Positions 37,171 to 44,661 of a DNA stretch of 64,000 bases are shown here, in pieces. The notes beneath the pieces were generated by a model. That model searched no databases, was not told the DNA's origin, and worked only from the letters and a program-made list of their open reading frames with translations. The DNA lies in the NCBI RefSeq assembly GCF_001969855.1, contig NZ_MRBL01000023.1:1-64000 (forward strand), written 5' to 3'. Source of the DNA: Bacillus haynesii. GTDB lineage: Bacteria > Bacillota > Bacilli > Bacillales > Bacillaceae. The stretch's first letter is position 1; the number at the start of each line of letters is the position of its first letter. The position numbers and the translations under genes were made by a program.

Positions 37171-37436
37171 GTTTCTTCCCCTCCCAGACTTTTAAAGCTT
37201 ATCGGTCGTATGGGCGGCTGATATTTCATTGATACGCATGTCGAATTTTGACCATTCTCTGTTACAGCTATTTTATCTACAATAGTCCGACATGTTCTTC
37301 CACCGCAATAGCCCATGCCTGCCCGGGTACGAAGCTTTAATTCCCTGGCCGAACATTTATACTTAGCGGCTGTAGTCTCCAGTTCCTTGTAACTTACTTC
37401 TTCACACCTGCAAATGATCATTTCATCTTCTTTCAC
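37167..37436 (-). CDS. BFD-type 2Fe-2S protein
   Basis: About 89 residues. The motif IICRCEEV followed by GYCGGRTCR gives the CxC...CxxxxC arrangement of bacterioferritin-associated ferredoxin-like domains. In related complexes this domain is either separate or fused to the FAD/NAD subunit. The start is uncertain: GTG 37436 lies eight bases after GGGGTG; GTG 37445 and ATG 37421 are alternatives. It is the first gene of the dehydrogenase set and lies about 75 bases after the transporter gene. Confidence 0.8.
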   Translation of the reverse strand: MKEDEMIICRCEEVSYKELETTAAKYKCSARELKLRTRAGMGYCGGRTCRTIVDKIAVTENGQNSTCVSMKYQPPIRPISFKSLGGEET

Positions 37437-37520
37437 TTGAAACACCCCAATTTATTACTTTATTAATACAACAATGAAACTGAATTAGTAGTCAGGCGTT
37501 TACATTGTTTATGAACCTTA

Positions 37521-38876
37521 TCAGGAAGCCTCTTCATTCCCTATATCAAGCTTTCTTTCTTCTGATTTTTTCAATATAGCTATAATCATTCCGAAAACTG
37601 CCCCAGTCAGTCCTGTAATGATCCATCCTGCCCCAATATCAAACAGTGGAATGAAGGCAAAGGTTTGGCTAATAAAATCTGCAAAAATATTGATTTCTTT
37701 TAAAGCATCTAATAGTGCAACAAAACCACTGCCGATAATTGAACCTACATATACGGATTGATATCCTTTAAATAGATTATTGATAAAGGAAAGAATAATT
37801 AACGTAATGGCTATCGGATATAGAAGAAGCAAAATTGGCGACGTTAACTCAAGTATTGTACTCAAACCGAAATTGGTAAGGATTAAACTGACAAGTGCTA
37901 ATAGGATGATCCATTTTTTATAAGATAAGTTCGGCTGGATTCTATTAAAATATTCTGCTACTGATGATAAGCACGCTATATTTGTTGTAATTCCTGTTAA
38001 AAATATAACAGTGCCTATCAGGAATATTCCGGCATATCCAAATAAATGGATCGCACTTTTTGCCAGCACTTCTCCGCCATTGCTTGCATATCCAATGGCA
38101 TCTACACTCGATGCTCCTATCCAAGCTAAAAATAACTGCAAGAGCACCAAACCAACTATAGTGATCATTCCCGCTTTAATAAAAACGATGGATATTTCTT
38201 TTTTTCCTTCCACTCCCATATTCTTGATCGACTTAATAAAAATTCCTCCGAATGTAAACGCGGCAAGAACATCCATTGTATAATATCCTTGAACAAACCC
38301 TTTAAAAAACGTATCTTGTATATACGGATCTCTCGGTTCACCAAAGCTTCCCATGGGGGTAATGAATGACTTAACGACCAAGATGGTTAAAAGAGTAACA
38401 AATATAGGCGTTATCACTTTACCCAGCCTATCTACAAACTTACTTGGATTCAGAGAAAACAGGACAGTTATGAGAATAAAGAGAAAAGAAAACAAAAATA
38501 AGAAAACATGATTTGAGTGAATCACCCCCTTGATAACGGGATATATCGATATCTCATATACGACTGATGTCGTTCTTGGAATGACGTAGATTGGTCCTAA
38601 AGTTACAAAAAGGGCAATGGAAAATAACATGCCGAACTTTGGATGTACTCTTGCAGCCAGTTTCTCTACCGTGCCTCCCGAGATGGCTAATGCTATAATG
38701 GCTAATAAAACAAGTCCGACACCTGTAATTAAAAAACCTGACATCGCAATCCATGTGTTCGTGCCTGCAAGTTGGCCTACCATTGGTGCAAATATTGTGT
38801 TACCAGCCCCGAGAAACATCGCAAATAACATCAGACCGACAGCAATAAGTTGTCCTTGCGACAAAGTTTTTTTCAT
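37521..38876 (-). CDS. BrnQ family amino-acid transporter
   Basis: 451 residues, about twelve membrane segments, with the LIVCS/BrnQ signature GQLIAVGLMLFAMFLGAGNTIFAP at the N-terminus and a polar C-terminal tail. BrnQ carriers take up Leu/Ile/Val with sodium; some carry proline. AAGGGGGA precedes ATG 38876. It is the promoter-proximal gene of the dehydrogenase block, so it probably imports that enzyme's substrate or a precursor. Two palindromic sites lie 200-320 bases upstream and a partial cre-like sequence (TGTAAGCGCTTTAT) at 38935-38948. Confidence 0.88.
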   Translation of the reverse strand: MKKTLSQGQLIAVGLMLFAMFLGAGNTIFAPMVGQLAGTNTWIAMSGFLITGVGLVLLAIIALAISGGTVEKLAARVHPKFGMLFSIALFVTLGPIYVIPRTTSVVYEISIYPVIKGVIHSNHVFLFLFSFLFILITVLFSLNPSKFVDRLGKVITPIFVTLLTILVVKSFITPMGSFGEPRDPYIQDTFFKGFVQGYYTMDVLAAFTFGGIFIKSIKNMGVEGKKEISIVFIKAGMITIVGLVLLQLFLAWIGASSVDAIGYASNGGEVLAKSAIHLFGYAGIFLIGTVIFLTGITTNIACLSSVAEYFNRIQPNLSYKKWIILLALVSLILTNFGLSTILELTSPILLLLYPIAITLIILSFINNLFKGYQSVYVGSIIGSGFVALLDALKEINIFADFISQTFAFIPLFDIGAGWIITGLTGAVFGMIIAILKKSEERKLDIGNEEAS

Positions 38877-39074
38877 TCAAAGTCCCCCTTATCATTTAAA
38901 GAACCTCTCTGCATATCCACTGATCTCCCTAATTTGTAAGCGCTTTATTTAATAAAGGGAGCGCGGCTGGCCACCTGCTGACACTCTATCTACAGCCGTA
39001 CAACATTTGGTAAAGGTATTCAGTCAAGAAGGGAAACTCCTTCTCCATGAATTCACACTGTAATCAATACAAAA

Positions 39075-39095
39075 AATTTAAGTAACAATTAAATT
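39075..39095. promoter_or_regulatory. Operator-like inverted repeat 1
   Basis: AATTTAAGT-AAC-AATTAAATT, imperfect copy of the site at 39197; about 200 bases upstream of the BrnQ start. Confidence 0.55.
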
Positions 39096-39196
39096 TTCAG
39101 GCTAAAAAATAAGATTATACCAAATGACATAACCTTTAATTAGTATTACTTCACCTCCCTAAGGTTTAATTATTAAAAGGAGTCTTACAAACCAAT

Positions 39197-39217
39197 AATT
39201 TAAGTGACACTTAAATT
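39197..39217. promoter_or_regulatory. Operator-like perfect palindrome
   Basis: A perfect 10-1-10 palindrome with arms AATTTAAGTG and CACTTAAATT around a central A. It is the best of three related sites and the likely binding site of the XRE-cupin regulator encoded at 39599. Confidence 0.65.
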
Positions 39218-39463
39218 CAAGTTTTGATGATATTATACTTTTTATTTTCTTAAAATTCAATCATTTTATAATTTTTCATTCTTAAGCCTGATTTTGCTGA
39301 CCAAGACGGACGGTATCCGGTAGTTTCTTCTGTAAACCCCCCGGTGGAAAGCCTCCTAGAACGGTACCTTTCTCTTTTATAATTATGAGAAAAATGAACA
39401 CCTTCAAACATGAGACCGCTTCACTTCCCCTGGCTAATATGTTAAAATTAAGGAAAATTCAAT

Positions 39464-39484
39464 CTTTTAAGTATTGATTAAATT
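39464..39484. promoter_or_regulatory. Operator-like inverted repeat 3
   Basis: TTTTAAGT-ATT-GATTAAAT, a weaker copy of the same motif, 115-135 bases before the regulator gene; it suggests autoregulation. Confidence 0.45.
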
Positions 39485-39598
39485 ATAAAATGAACAAATT
39501 GAGTCAACAATTGCTTCGTGAGAACATATTACACATCATTTCATCACTCTACAACATAATCATCGTGGTTTTTCTGAAGCTTTTTTTGGAGGTAAAAG

Positions 39599-40147
39599 AT
39601 GGATCCAGACTTAGGGAACTTAATAAAAAGGCTCCGCAAAGAGAAAAAAATGACATTGAAGGAAGTCTCCGAAAAAACAGGTTTATCTATTAGCTTCTTA
39701 TCCCAAGTGGAACGTTCTCTTTGTTCCAGTACGCTACTCTCTTTACGGAAAATATCTGAAGCTCTTGGTGTAAGTCCCAGTTATTTCTTTCCCGACACGA
39801 TACGAGCCGACAAAGACATGATTAGACGAGCAGCTGATAGACGAGTGGAACAAAAGACATCTTTTACATATTCGGATTTATCAGGTAATGTACCAAACCC
39901 ATTATTTGTGCCAATTCTTGTTACTTTATTGCCTGGGGATAAGAAAGGCACACCATTTTCTCATGAAGGGCAGGAATTTATATATGTTATCGAAGGCACT
40001 CTGACAATTATTTTTGATGATATTGAATACGATCTTTCCCCCGGGGATAGCATTCATATCGATTCAAGCCGTCCTCACAACTGGTTTAATAAAACGGACA
40101 AGCCTGTTCAATTTATATTTGTTAGTGCGGCTGCTCCTCGTGATTGA
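39599..40147 (+). CDS. XRE family regulator with C-terminal cupin domain
   Basis: 182 residues. An XRE helix-turn-helix lies at about residues 9-63 (LIKRLRKEKKMTLKEVSEKTG, then SISFLSQVERS), and a cupin sensor at about 105-175 (HEGQEFIYVIEGTL, YDLSPGDSIHIDSSRPH). Regulators of this build (PuuR-like) control amine and amino-acid catabolism and bind a small ligand in the cupin. GGAGG lies six bases before ATG 39599. It is divergent from the BrnQ-dehydrogenase genes with matching palindromes in between, so it is probably their regulator. A bidirectional terminator follows. Confidence 0.9.
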   Translation: MDPDLGNLIKRLRKEKKMTLKEVSEKTGLSISFLSQVERSLCSSTLLSLRKISEALGVSPSYFFPDTIRADKDMIRRAADRRVEQKTSFTYSDLSGNVPNPLFVPILVTLLPGDKKGTPFSHEGQEFIYVIEGTLTIIFDDIEYDLSPGDSIHIDSSRPHNWFNKTDKPVQFIFVSAAAPRD

Positions 40148-40178
40148 ATCAATATTTCCAACAACCGTTTTAACCATT

Positions 40179-40216
40179 AAAAAAGGATCGATTTTTTTCA
40201 AAAGCGATCCTTTTTT
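40179..40216. terminator. Bidirectional terminator, XRE / GntR genes
   Basis: AAAAAAGGATCG ... CGATCCTTTTTT between converging genes. Confidence 0.9.
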
Positions 40217-40247
40217 GTTGTGTTTTTTAAATTTCGACACCGATTTT

Positions 40248-40961
40248 TCATTTCCGAATATGGACGCTCGAAAATACAAACTTATCATAGCGATGCCTTG
40301 CAAAAGAATATTCAAACGGTTCGCCCGTATTTAAAAAAGCGACCTGTTCGACTTCAAGAACCGGATCGTCAGGGGCGCATTCCAAGCACTCTCGGTCGAG
40401 TGCATTCGACTTATCCGCCCTGATCTTCCGGTGCGATCCGGCGATTGTCAGTTTCAGCGTCTCGGTGATGTGCCGGTAAACGGAGCCGTGAAGGACGTCT
40501 TCATTTAATTCAGAGATGACATTGGAAGGCATATACGTTTCTTCAATGACATACGGCTCGCCTTCAACCTTTCTGAGCCTGATGATATGATACACCGGAA
40601 CGGTCTTTTCGATTGACAATTGCTTAGCCACTTCATCTGAAGGGAATTCGACATCAAATTGTATGATGCGGCTTTCGATTTGTTTGTTGGCAAGAAGCTT
40701 GGTCAGCCCAAGGTTTTCGCGGTCCGTAACGCTGACGGGGAGATCCTGAATCGATGATTTCACAATAAAGGTGCCGTGCCCCCGTTTGCGGTACAGCATG
40801 CCTTCTGACACGAGAATATCGAGAGCCCTTTTCATCGTCATTCTGCTGCAGGAAAATTCCTTGGCGAGAGAAAGCTCATCAGGTATGGGCTGATCAATCG
40901 GATAGTATTCTTCCTGAATCCGCCTCCTCATTTCATTTGAAATATATTCGTATTTTCTCAT
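40248..40961 (-). CDS. GntR family regulator (HutC/UTRA type) of the beta-glucoside operon
   Basis: 237 residues. The N-terminal winged helix (LSLAKEFSCSRMTMKRALDIL, YRKRGHGTFIV) is of GntR type, and the UTRA effector domain follows from about residue 85 (VYHIIRLRKVEGEPYVIEETY). Such proteins sense sugar phosphates. It is last in line after the 6-phospho-beta-glucosidase gene but behind a terminator (41038-41065), so it has its own promoter or relies on read-through. Its likely target is the 34-bp palindrome upstream of the PTS genes. Confidence 0.88.
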   Translation of the reverse strand: MRKYEYISNEMRRRIQEEYYPIDQPIPDELSLAKEFSCSRMTMKRALDILVSEGMLYRKRGHGTFIVKSSIQDLPVSVTDRENLGLTKLLANKQIESRIIQFDVEFPSDEVAKQLSIEKTVPVYHIIRLRKVEGEPYVIEETYMPSNVISELNEDVLHGSVYRHITETLKLTIAGSHRKIRADKSNALDRECLECAPDDPVLEVEQVAFLNTGEPFEYSFARHRYDKFVFSSVHIRK

Positions 40962-41037
40962 GTTTTAACCACCATTACTAAGGATTCTGTAGCCTGTAAC
41001 ACCTTCTTTATCATTATATCGGTTTTGAAGCGGAAAT

Positions 41038-41065
41038 AAAAAGATGGCCCAACAGACCATCTTTT
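41038..41065 (-). terminator. Terminator after the 6-phospho-beta-glucosidase gene
   Basis: AAAAGATGG and CCATCTTTT around a nine-base loop, followed on the minus strand by TTTTTATTTCC. Confidence 0.85.
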
Positions 41066-41079
41066 AGCCAGAGTCCTTT

Positions 41080-42495
41080 TTAAAAACCGTTGTTCTCGGC
41101 AACTTTCTTAAACCAGTATCCGCTTTTTTTAATCGTTCGTTCGCCGTTTTTGTCAAGGTTGACAGATACAAATCCGTAGCGGTTTTTATAAGCGTTCGTC
41201 CATGACCAGTTATCCATGAAGGTCCAAAGGTGATAGCCTTTGACATTCGCTCCTTCCTGAATGGCTCTGTGCACCCATTTTAAGTGTTCTTTAATAAACG
41301 CAATTCTGTAGTCATCGCGGATCATGCCGTCTTCGCCGCGGAAACGCTCTTCTCCTTCAACACCCATTCCGTTCTCAGAAATAAAGCATTCAATATTTCC
41401 GTAGTTTTCTTTAACATTCATTAAAATATCATAGATTCCTTTTTCGTATATCTCCCAGCCGCGGTGGCGGTTCATTTTTCGTCCGGGCATTTCATAATGG
41501 TCAAAAAACCGTTCCGGCATAAAAGGTGCTTCCGGATGAGGCAGGTGCTCCTTCGCTTTCACCCGTCTCGGCTGGTAATAATTGATGCCGAGCAGATCGA
41601 CCGTGTGATTCCTGATCAGTTCCAAGTCTCCTTCTTCCATGACAGGCAAATAGCCTTCTTCTTTTAAAATATCTGTTAACAGCTGCGGAAACTCACCCTT
41701 AACGGCGGGATCAAGAAACGATCGGTTAAAGAAAGCGTCGGCTATTTCAGAAGCTCTTACATCTGCCGGGTGTTGGCTTCGCGGGTAGGACGGCGTTAAA
41801 TTTAAAATGATGCCGATTTTACCGTCGCCTCCGAGTCTGCGGTAAGCTTCGACCGCTTTGGCGTTAGAAAGAATTTCATGGTATGCGACTTGGACGGCCT
41901 TTTGAAAGTCGATGATGTTCGGATAGTGAAAATCGTATAAATAGCCGCCTTCCGCAGGAACGATCGGCTCATTGTGGGTAAACCATTTTTTCACGCGGTC
42001 CCCGTACAGCCGGAAGCACGTATCTGCGTATGAAACAAAGTGATCGACGACTTGCCTGTTTTCCCATCCGCCGATTTGCTGGAGCGCAAGCGGCATGTCA
42101 AAATGATAAAGGTTGACAAAAGGCTCGATTCCAGCCGCCAGCAGTTCATCGATGACTCGGTTATAAAAGGCAGCTCCTTCCTCGTTCAGCCGGCCTTTTC
42201 CTTCAGGAAACAGACGGGCCCACGAAATGGAGAAACGAAAAGAGTGGTGGCCAAGCTCTTTCATCAGCTGAATATCTTCTCTGTAAGTCTCGTAAAAACG
42301 CGAGGTCTTCTCAGGGCCTACTCCGTCAAAAAATCGGTTTGGCTCTTTTTCGTACCAGTGATCCCAAATGTTCTTTCCTTTGCCTCCTTCGGCCGCCGCT
42401 CCTTCAGTCTGAGTCGCGGAAGCCGCCGACCCCCACCAGAAGCCATTTGGAAAACGGTATTGAATTTGTTCTAGCTGCAGTTCTGTTTTTGACAT
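41080..42495 (-). CDS. 6-phospho-beta-glucosidase, GH1
   Basis: 471 residues, the normal GH1 length. It hydrolyses phosphorylated beta-glucosides brought in by the PTS. It begins with the GH1 signature FPNGFWWGSAASATQTEG; the acid/base Glu is in THNEP and the nucleophile Glu is in ISENGMG. The C-terminal NRYGFVSVNLDKNGERTIKKSG segment carries the phosphate-site residues of the 6-phospho enzymes. GGAGATTG precedes ATG 42495. It lies 15 bases after the IIC gene in an operon IIB-IIA-IIC-bgl. The exact sugar (cellobiose, lichenan oligomers or aryl-glucosides) is not settled. Confidence 0.93.
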   Translation of the reverse strand: MSKTELQLEQIQYRFPNGFWWGSAASATQTEGAAAEGGKGKNIWDHWYEKEPNRFFDGVGPEKTSRFYETYREDIQLMKELGHHSFRFSISWARLFPEGKGRLNEEGAAFYNRVIDELLAAGIEPFVNLYHFDMPLALQQIGGWENRQVVDHFVSYADTCFRLYGDRVKKWFTHNEPIVPAEGGYLYDFHYPNIIDFQKAVQVAYHEILSNAKAVEAYRRLGGDGKIGIILNLTPSYPRSQHPADVRASEIADAFFNRSFLDPAVKGEFPQLLTDILKEEGYLPVMEEGDLELIRNHTVDLLGINYYQPRRVKAKEHLPHPEAPFMPERFFDHYEMPGRKMNRHRGWEIYEKGIYDILMNVKENYGNIECFISENGMGVEGEERFRGEDGMIRDDYRIAFIKEHLKWVHRAIQEGANVKGYHLWTFMDNWSWTNAYKNRYGFVSVNLDKNGERTIKKSGYWFKKVAENNGF

Positions 42496-42510
42496 GTCAT
42501 CAATCTCCTT

Positions 42511-43827
42511 TTAAAGTCCTAGTGTTGTCTTTTCTTGTTCCGCTTCATTGATGTCCTGCTCTTTTTTCATATTCATCCGGTCGATGAATTTCAAAAACGG
42601 GAACCAGATCATAAAGACAACGGCTAAATTCACAATCTGAAGAATGCCGCCGGCAAGCGAATTGGTCGCCATCATCCCGCTGATAAAAATCGGCACAGTC
42701 CAAGGAATCGTGACCCCGGTCGGCGGCGGCACAAGCCCGGACGCCATCGCGAAATACGTAATCAAAGTGACGATCATCGGCGAGATAACCCACGGAATAA
42801 AAATGAGCGGGTTCATGACGATCGGCAGGCCGAAAATGATCGGTTCATTTACGTTGAAAATCCCCGGGGCCGCTCCGAGTTTGGCGACCTGCTTCATCTG
42901 CTTGCTCCTCATAAACAGCAGGATGGCAATAATCACGGCCAGGGTCATGCCGGTTCCGCCCATTCCGACGGTGTAGACTTCCATAAACTGCTTATTGATA
43001 ATATGCGGGACTTCTCCTGTTGCGGTATAGCTATTCAAATTTTCGATCGAAAGCGTATTCCAGATCGGATCCATTACGGAGTTGATAATAATTTGTCCGT
43101 GGAGTCCGAAAAACCAGAGAAGCTGAGTGAAAAATATGGCAATCAAAGTTGGAATGATACCGCTTCCAAGACCGACAAGCGGAGCCTGCACCAGGTTGTA
43201 AATTAAATCGTGCATATTCGTATTGAACGCTTGGGTTACAAGGATATTGATCACCAAGTAGACGGACAAAGTCATCACCGCCGGAATCAGCGCGGCAAAA
43301 GATTTTGCTACAGCAGGCGGAACGCCGGCAGGCATTTTAATCGTATAGTTTTTCTGGACAAAAAATCTGAAAATCTCAGCGGATGTAAAGGCGGTAATCA
43401 TTCCGAGGAACATCCCTTTCGCACCGAGCCTGTCAATCGGGATGACGTTCGGAATCACTTCCCCTCCTTCGCCGTTTAATACAAACGGAGTCAGCAGAAG
43501 GAACGATGCCAAAGCAACGACTCCTCCAAAAACCGCTTCGACTTCATAAGTTTTGGACAAATAATACCCAATCCCGAACACGACGAAAACGGACATAATG
43601 TTGATCGTTGCGCTCGGCGCTATGCTTAAAACCGACTGGAACGTTTCAAGCGCGGATTTGCTCATCATTTTATTGAGAAACGGCAAATTGGTTAAAACGA
43701 CAATGATCGATCCGAAAATGGTGAGCGGAAAAGCCAGCATAAATGCATCCCTCAGCACGCCTAAATACCGGTTATTATTCAGCTTCCCGGCAATCGGCAC
43801 CAAGAGGTTGCTCAATTTTTCAAACAT
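42511..43827 (-). CDS. PTS IIC permease, lactose/cellobiose family
   Basis: 438 residues, about ten membrane segments, with the family start MFEKLSNLLVPIAGKLNNNRYLGVLRDAFMLAFP (shown here in part) and the conserved INEPI-type loop FNVNEPIIFGLP. It moves a beta-diglucoside across the membrane with phosphorylation by IIB. AAGGGGGATAAGAG precedes ATG 43827. It lies between IIA and the glucosidase gene on one transcript. Confidence 0.93.
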   Translation of the reverse strand: MFEKLSNLLVPIAGKLNNNRYLGVLRDAFMLAFPLTIFGSIIVVLTNLPFLNKMMSKSALETFQSVLSIAPSATINIMSVFVVFGIGYYLSKTYEVEAVFGGVVALASFLLLTPFVLNGEGGEVIPNVIPIDRLGAKGMFLGMITAFTSAEIFRFFVQKNYTIKMPAGVPPAVAKSFAALIPAVMTLSVYLVINILVTQAFNTNMHDLIYNLVQAPLVGLGSGIIPTLIAIFFTQLLWFFGLHGQIIINSVMDPIWNTLSIENLNSYTATGEVPHIINKQFMEVYTVGMGGTGMTLAVIIAILLFMRSKQMKQVAKLGAAPGIFNVNEPIIFGLPIVMNPLIFIPWVISPMIVTLITYFAMASGLVPPPTGVTIPWTVPIFISGMMATNSLAGGILQIVNLAVVFMIWFPFLKFIDRMNMKKEQDINEAEQEKTTLGL

Positions 43828-43866
43828 GGTCTCTTATCCCCCTTCGATTTTGCCATGCAGTGCGAA

Positions 43867-44202
43867 TCATAGATTTTTCTCTTTGAACAATTCCAATAAT
43901 TCAGAAACGAGTTCCTTCATCGTGAGCGTCGACATCAAATGGTCCTCCGCATGCAAGAGCAGCAAAGAGAACTCATTTTTTTCCCCGCCCGCTTCTTTTT
44001 GGATCATTTGAAAATGAATATCGTGGGACTGCTGCAAATCGTCTTCAGCCCGGTGGAGCAGCTCCTCTGCTTTCTGAACGCTGCCGGCACGGTATTCCCT
44101 GATGGACTGAATGACTTTGCTGCGGGCGTTTCCGCTGTGAAGAATGAGCTGAAAGCAAATTTGTTCGCCTGTTAATTCATCGAGTTTTAATTTATTCATC
44201 AT
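43867..44202 (-). CDS. PTS IIA, lactose/cellobiose family
   Basis: About 111 residues, mostly helical. The segment SLLLLHAEDHLMSTL holds the phosphorylated-His region of the IIA-Lac/Cel family. It passes phosphate from HPr to IIB. The start is ATG 44202 or the adjacent ATG 44199, just after the IIB stop, with GGGGATTG overlapping the end of IIB, so translation is coupled. Confidence 0.92.
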   Translation of the reverse strand: MMNKLKLDELTGEQICFQLILHSGNARSKVIQSIREYRAGSVQKAEELLHRAEDDLQQSHDIHFQMIQKEAGGEKNEFSLLLLHAEDHLMSTLTMKELVSELLELFKEKNL

Positions 44203-44204
44203 GA

Positions 44205-44513
44205 TCAATCCCCAATCAAGCTGAGCGCCTGTTCATAAGCTTTCTTTCCATCAGCCATTCCGTAAGCCATCATATCAATCACATCAACCTTAATACCGTA
44301 TGGTTCAGCTTCCTTTTGCAGCTCGCCTTTTAAAAAGCTCATTTGCGGGCCGATGAGAACAACGTTTGCCTCTGCCATCTCTTTTTTTGCCTGGTCCTGT
44401 CCGACCGCCCAAATTTTTGCCTCGTCACCGATTGAATGCGCGTATTCCTCCATCTTGGTAACAAGGAGACTTGTCGACATTCCAGAACTGCATGCGAGTA
44501 AAATTTTCTTCAT
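44205..44513 (-). CDS. PTS IIB, lactose/cellobiose family
   Basis: 102 residues. It begins MKKILLACSSGMSTSLLV; Cys8 is the phosphorylated residue of the IIB-Lac/Cel family. It is the first gene of the beta-glucoside operon. ATG 44513 follows AAAGGGGGAG; the longer reading from 44588 runs through the promoter and is rejected. The cre site and operator lie just upstream. Confidence 0.93.
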   Translation of the reverse strand: MKKILLACSSGMSTSLLVTKMEEYAHSIGDEAKIWAVGQDQAKKEMAEANVVLIGPQMSFLKGELQKEAEPYGIKVDVIDMMAYGMADGKKAYEQALSLIGD

Positions 44514-44531
44514 GGTGATCTCCCCCTTTAT

Positions 44532-44545
44532 TAAAAGCGCTTTCA
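44532..44545 (-). promoter_or_regulatory. cre site of the beta-glucoside operon
   Basis: Minus strand TGAAAGCGCTTTTA, close to the CcpA consensus TGWAANCGNTNWCA, between the -10 box and the IIB start. Binding there would block transcription when glucose is present. Confidence 0.75.
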
Positions 44546-44555
44546 CACAACTATT

Positions 44556-44583
44556 ATTATATCTTTTTATTTTTAAATGTCTA
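44556..44583 (-). promoter_or_regulatory. Beta-glucoside operon promoter
   Basis: Minus strand TAGACA, 16 bases, TATAAT. The -35 hexamer lies in the centre of the 34-bp palindrome. Confidence 0.75.
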
Positions 44584-44599
44584 GACATTTAAAAATAAA
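44566..44599. promoter_or_regulatory. 34-bp perfect palindrome, probable GntR operator
   Basis: Seventeen bases pair exactly with the next seventeen; the core is AAATGTCT-AGACATTT. The TGTCTAGACA centre resembles operators of GntR/HutC regulators, and the site covers the -35 box. A second inverted repeat, AAATAAAT-GTATGT-ATTTATTT, follows at 44593-44614. Confidence 0.8.
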
Positions 44600-44622
44600 T
44601 GTATGTATTTATTTCGAATAAT

Positions 44623-44650
44623 AAAAAACCCCTCTTCTTTCAAGAGGGGT
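44623..44650 (-). terminator. Alkaline phosphatase terminator
   Basis: Minus strand ACCCCTCTT-GAAAG-AAGAGGGGT followed by TTTTTATT. Confidence 0.9.
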
Positions 44651-44661
44651 CTTCTAACAAA

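Larger units (their letters stand above)
38877..39598. promoter_or_regulatory. Divergent control region, BrnQ gene / XRE-cupin regulator
   Basis: 720 very AT-rich bases without a gene. It holds three related inverted repeats (39075-39095, 39197-39217, 39464-39484) and a partial cre-like sequence at 38935. No small ORF with a ribosome-binding site was seen. Between 39290 and 39390 there is a GC-richer patch of unknown meaning. Confidence 0.5.

Noticed and set aside
38935..38948. cre site before the BrnQ gene
   Set aside because: TGTAAGCGCTTTAT fits the left half but misses the final CA of the consensus; kept only as a partial match.
39300..39380. GC-richer patch with short inverted segments resembling a riboswitch
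   Set aside because: No motif of a known riboswitch class could be matched on either strand, and no gene starts close enough downstream.
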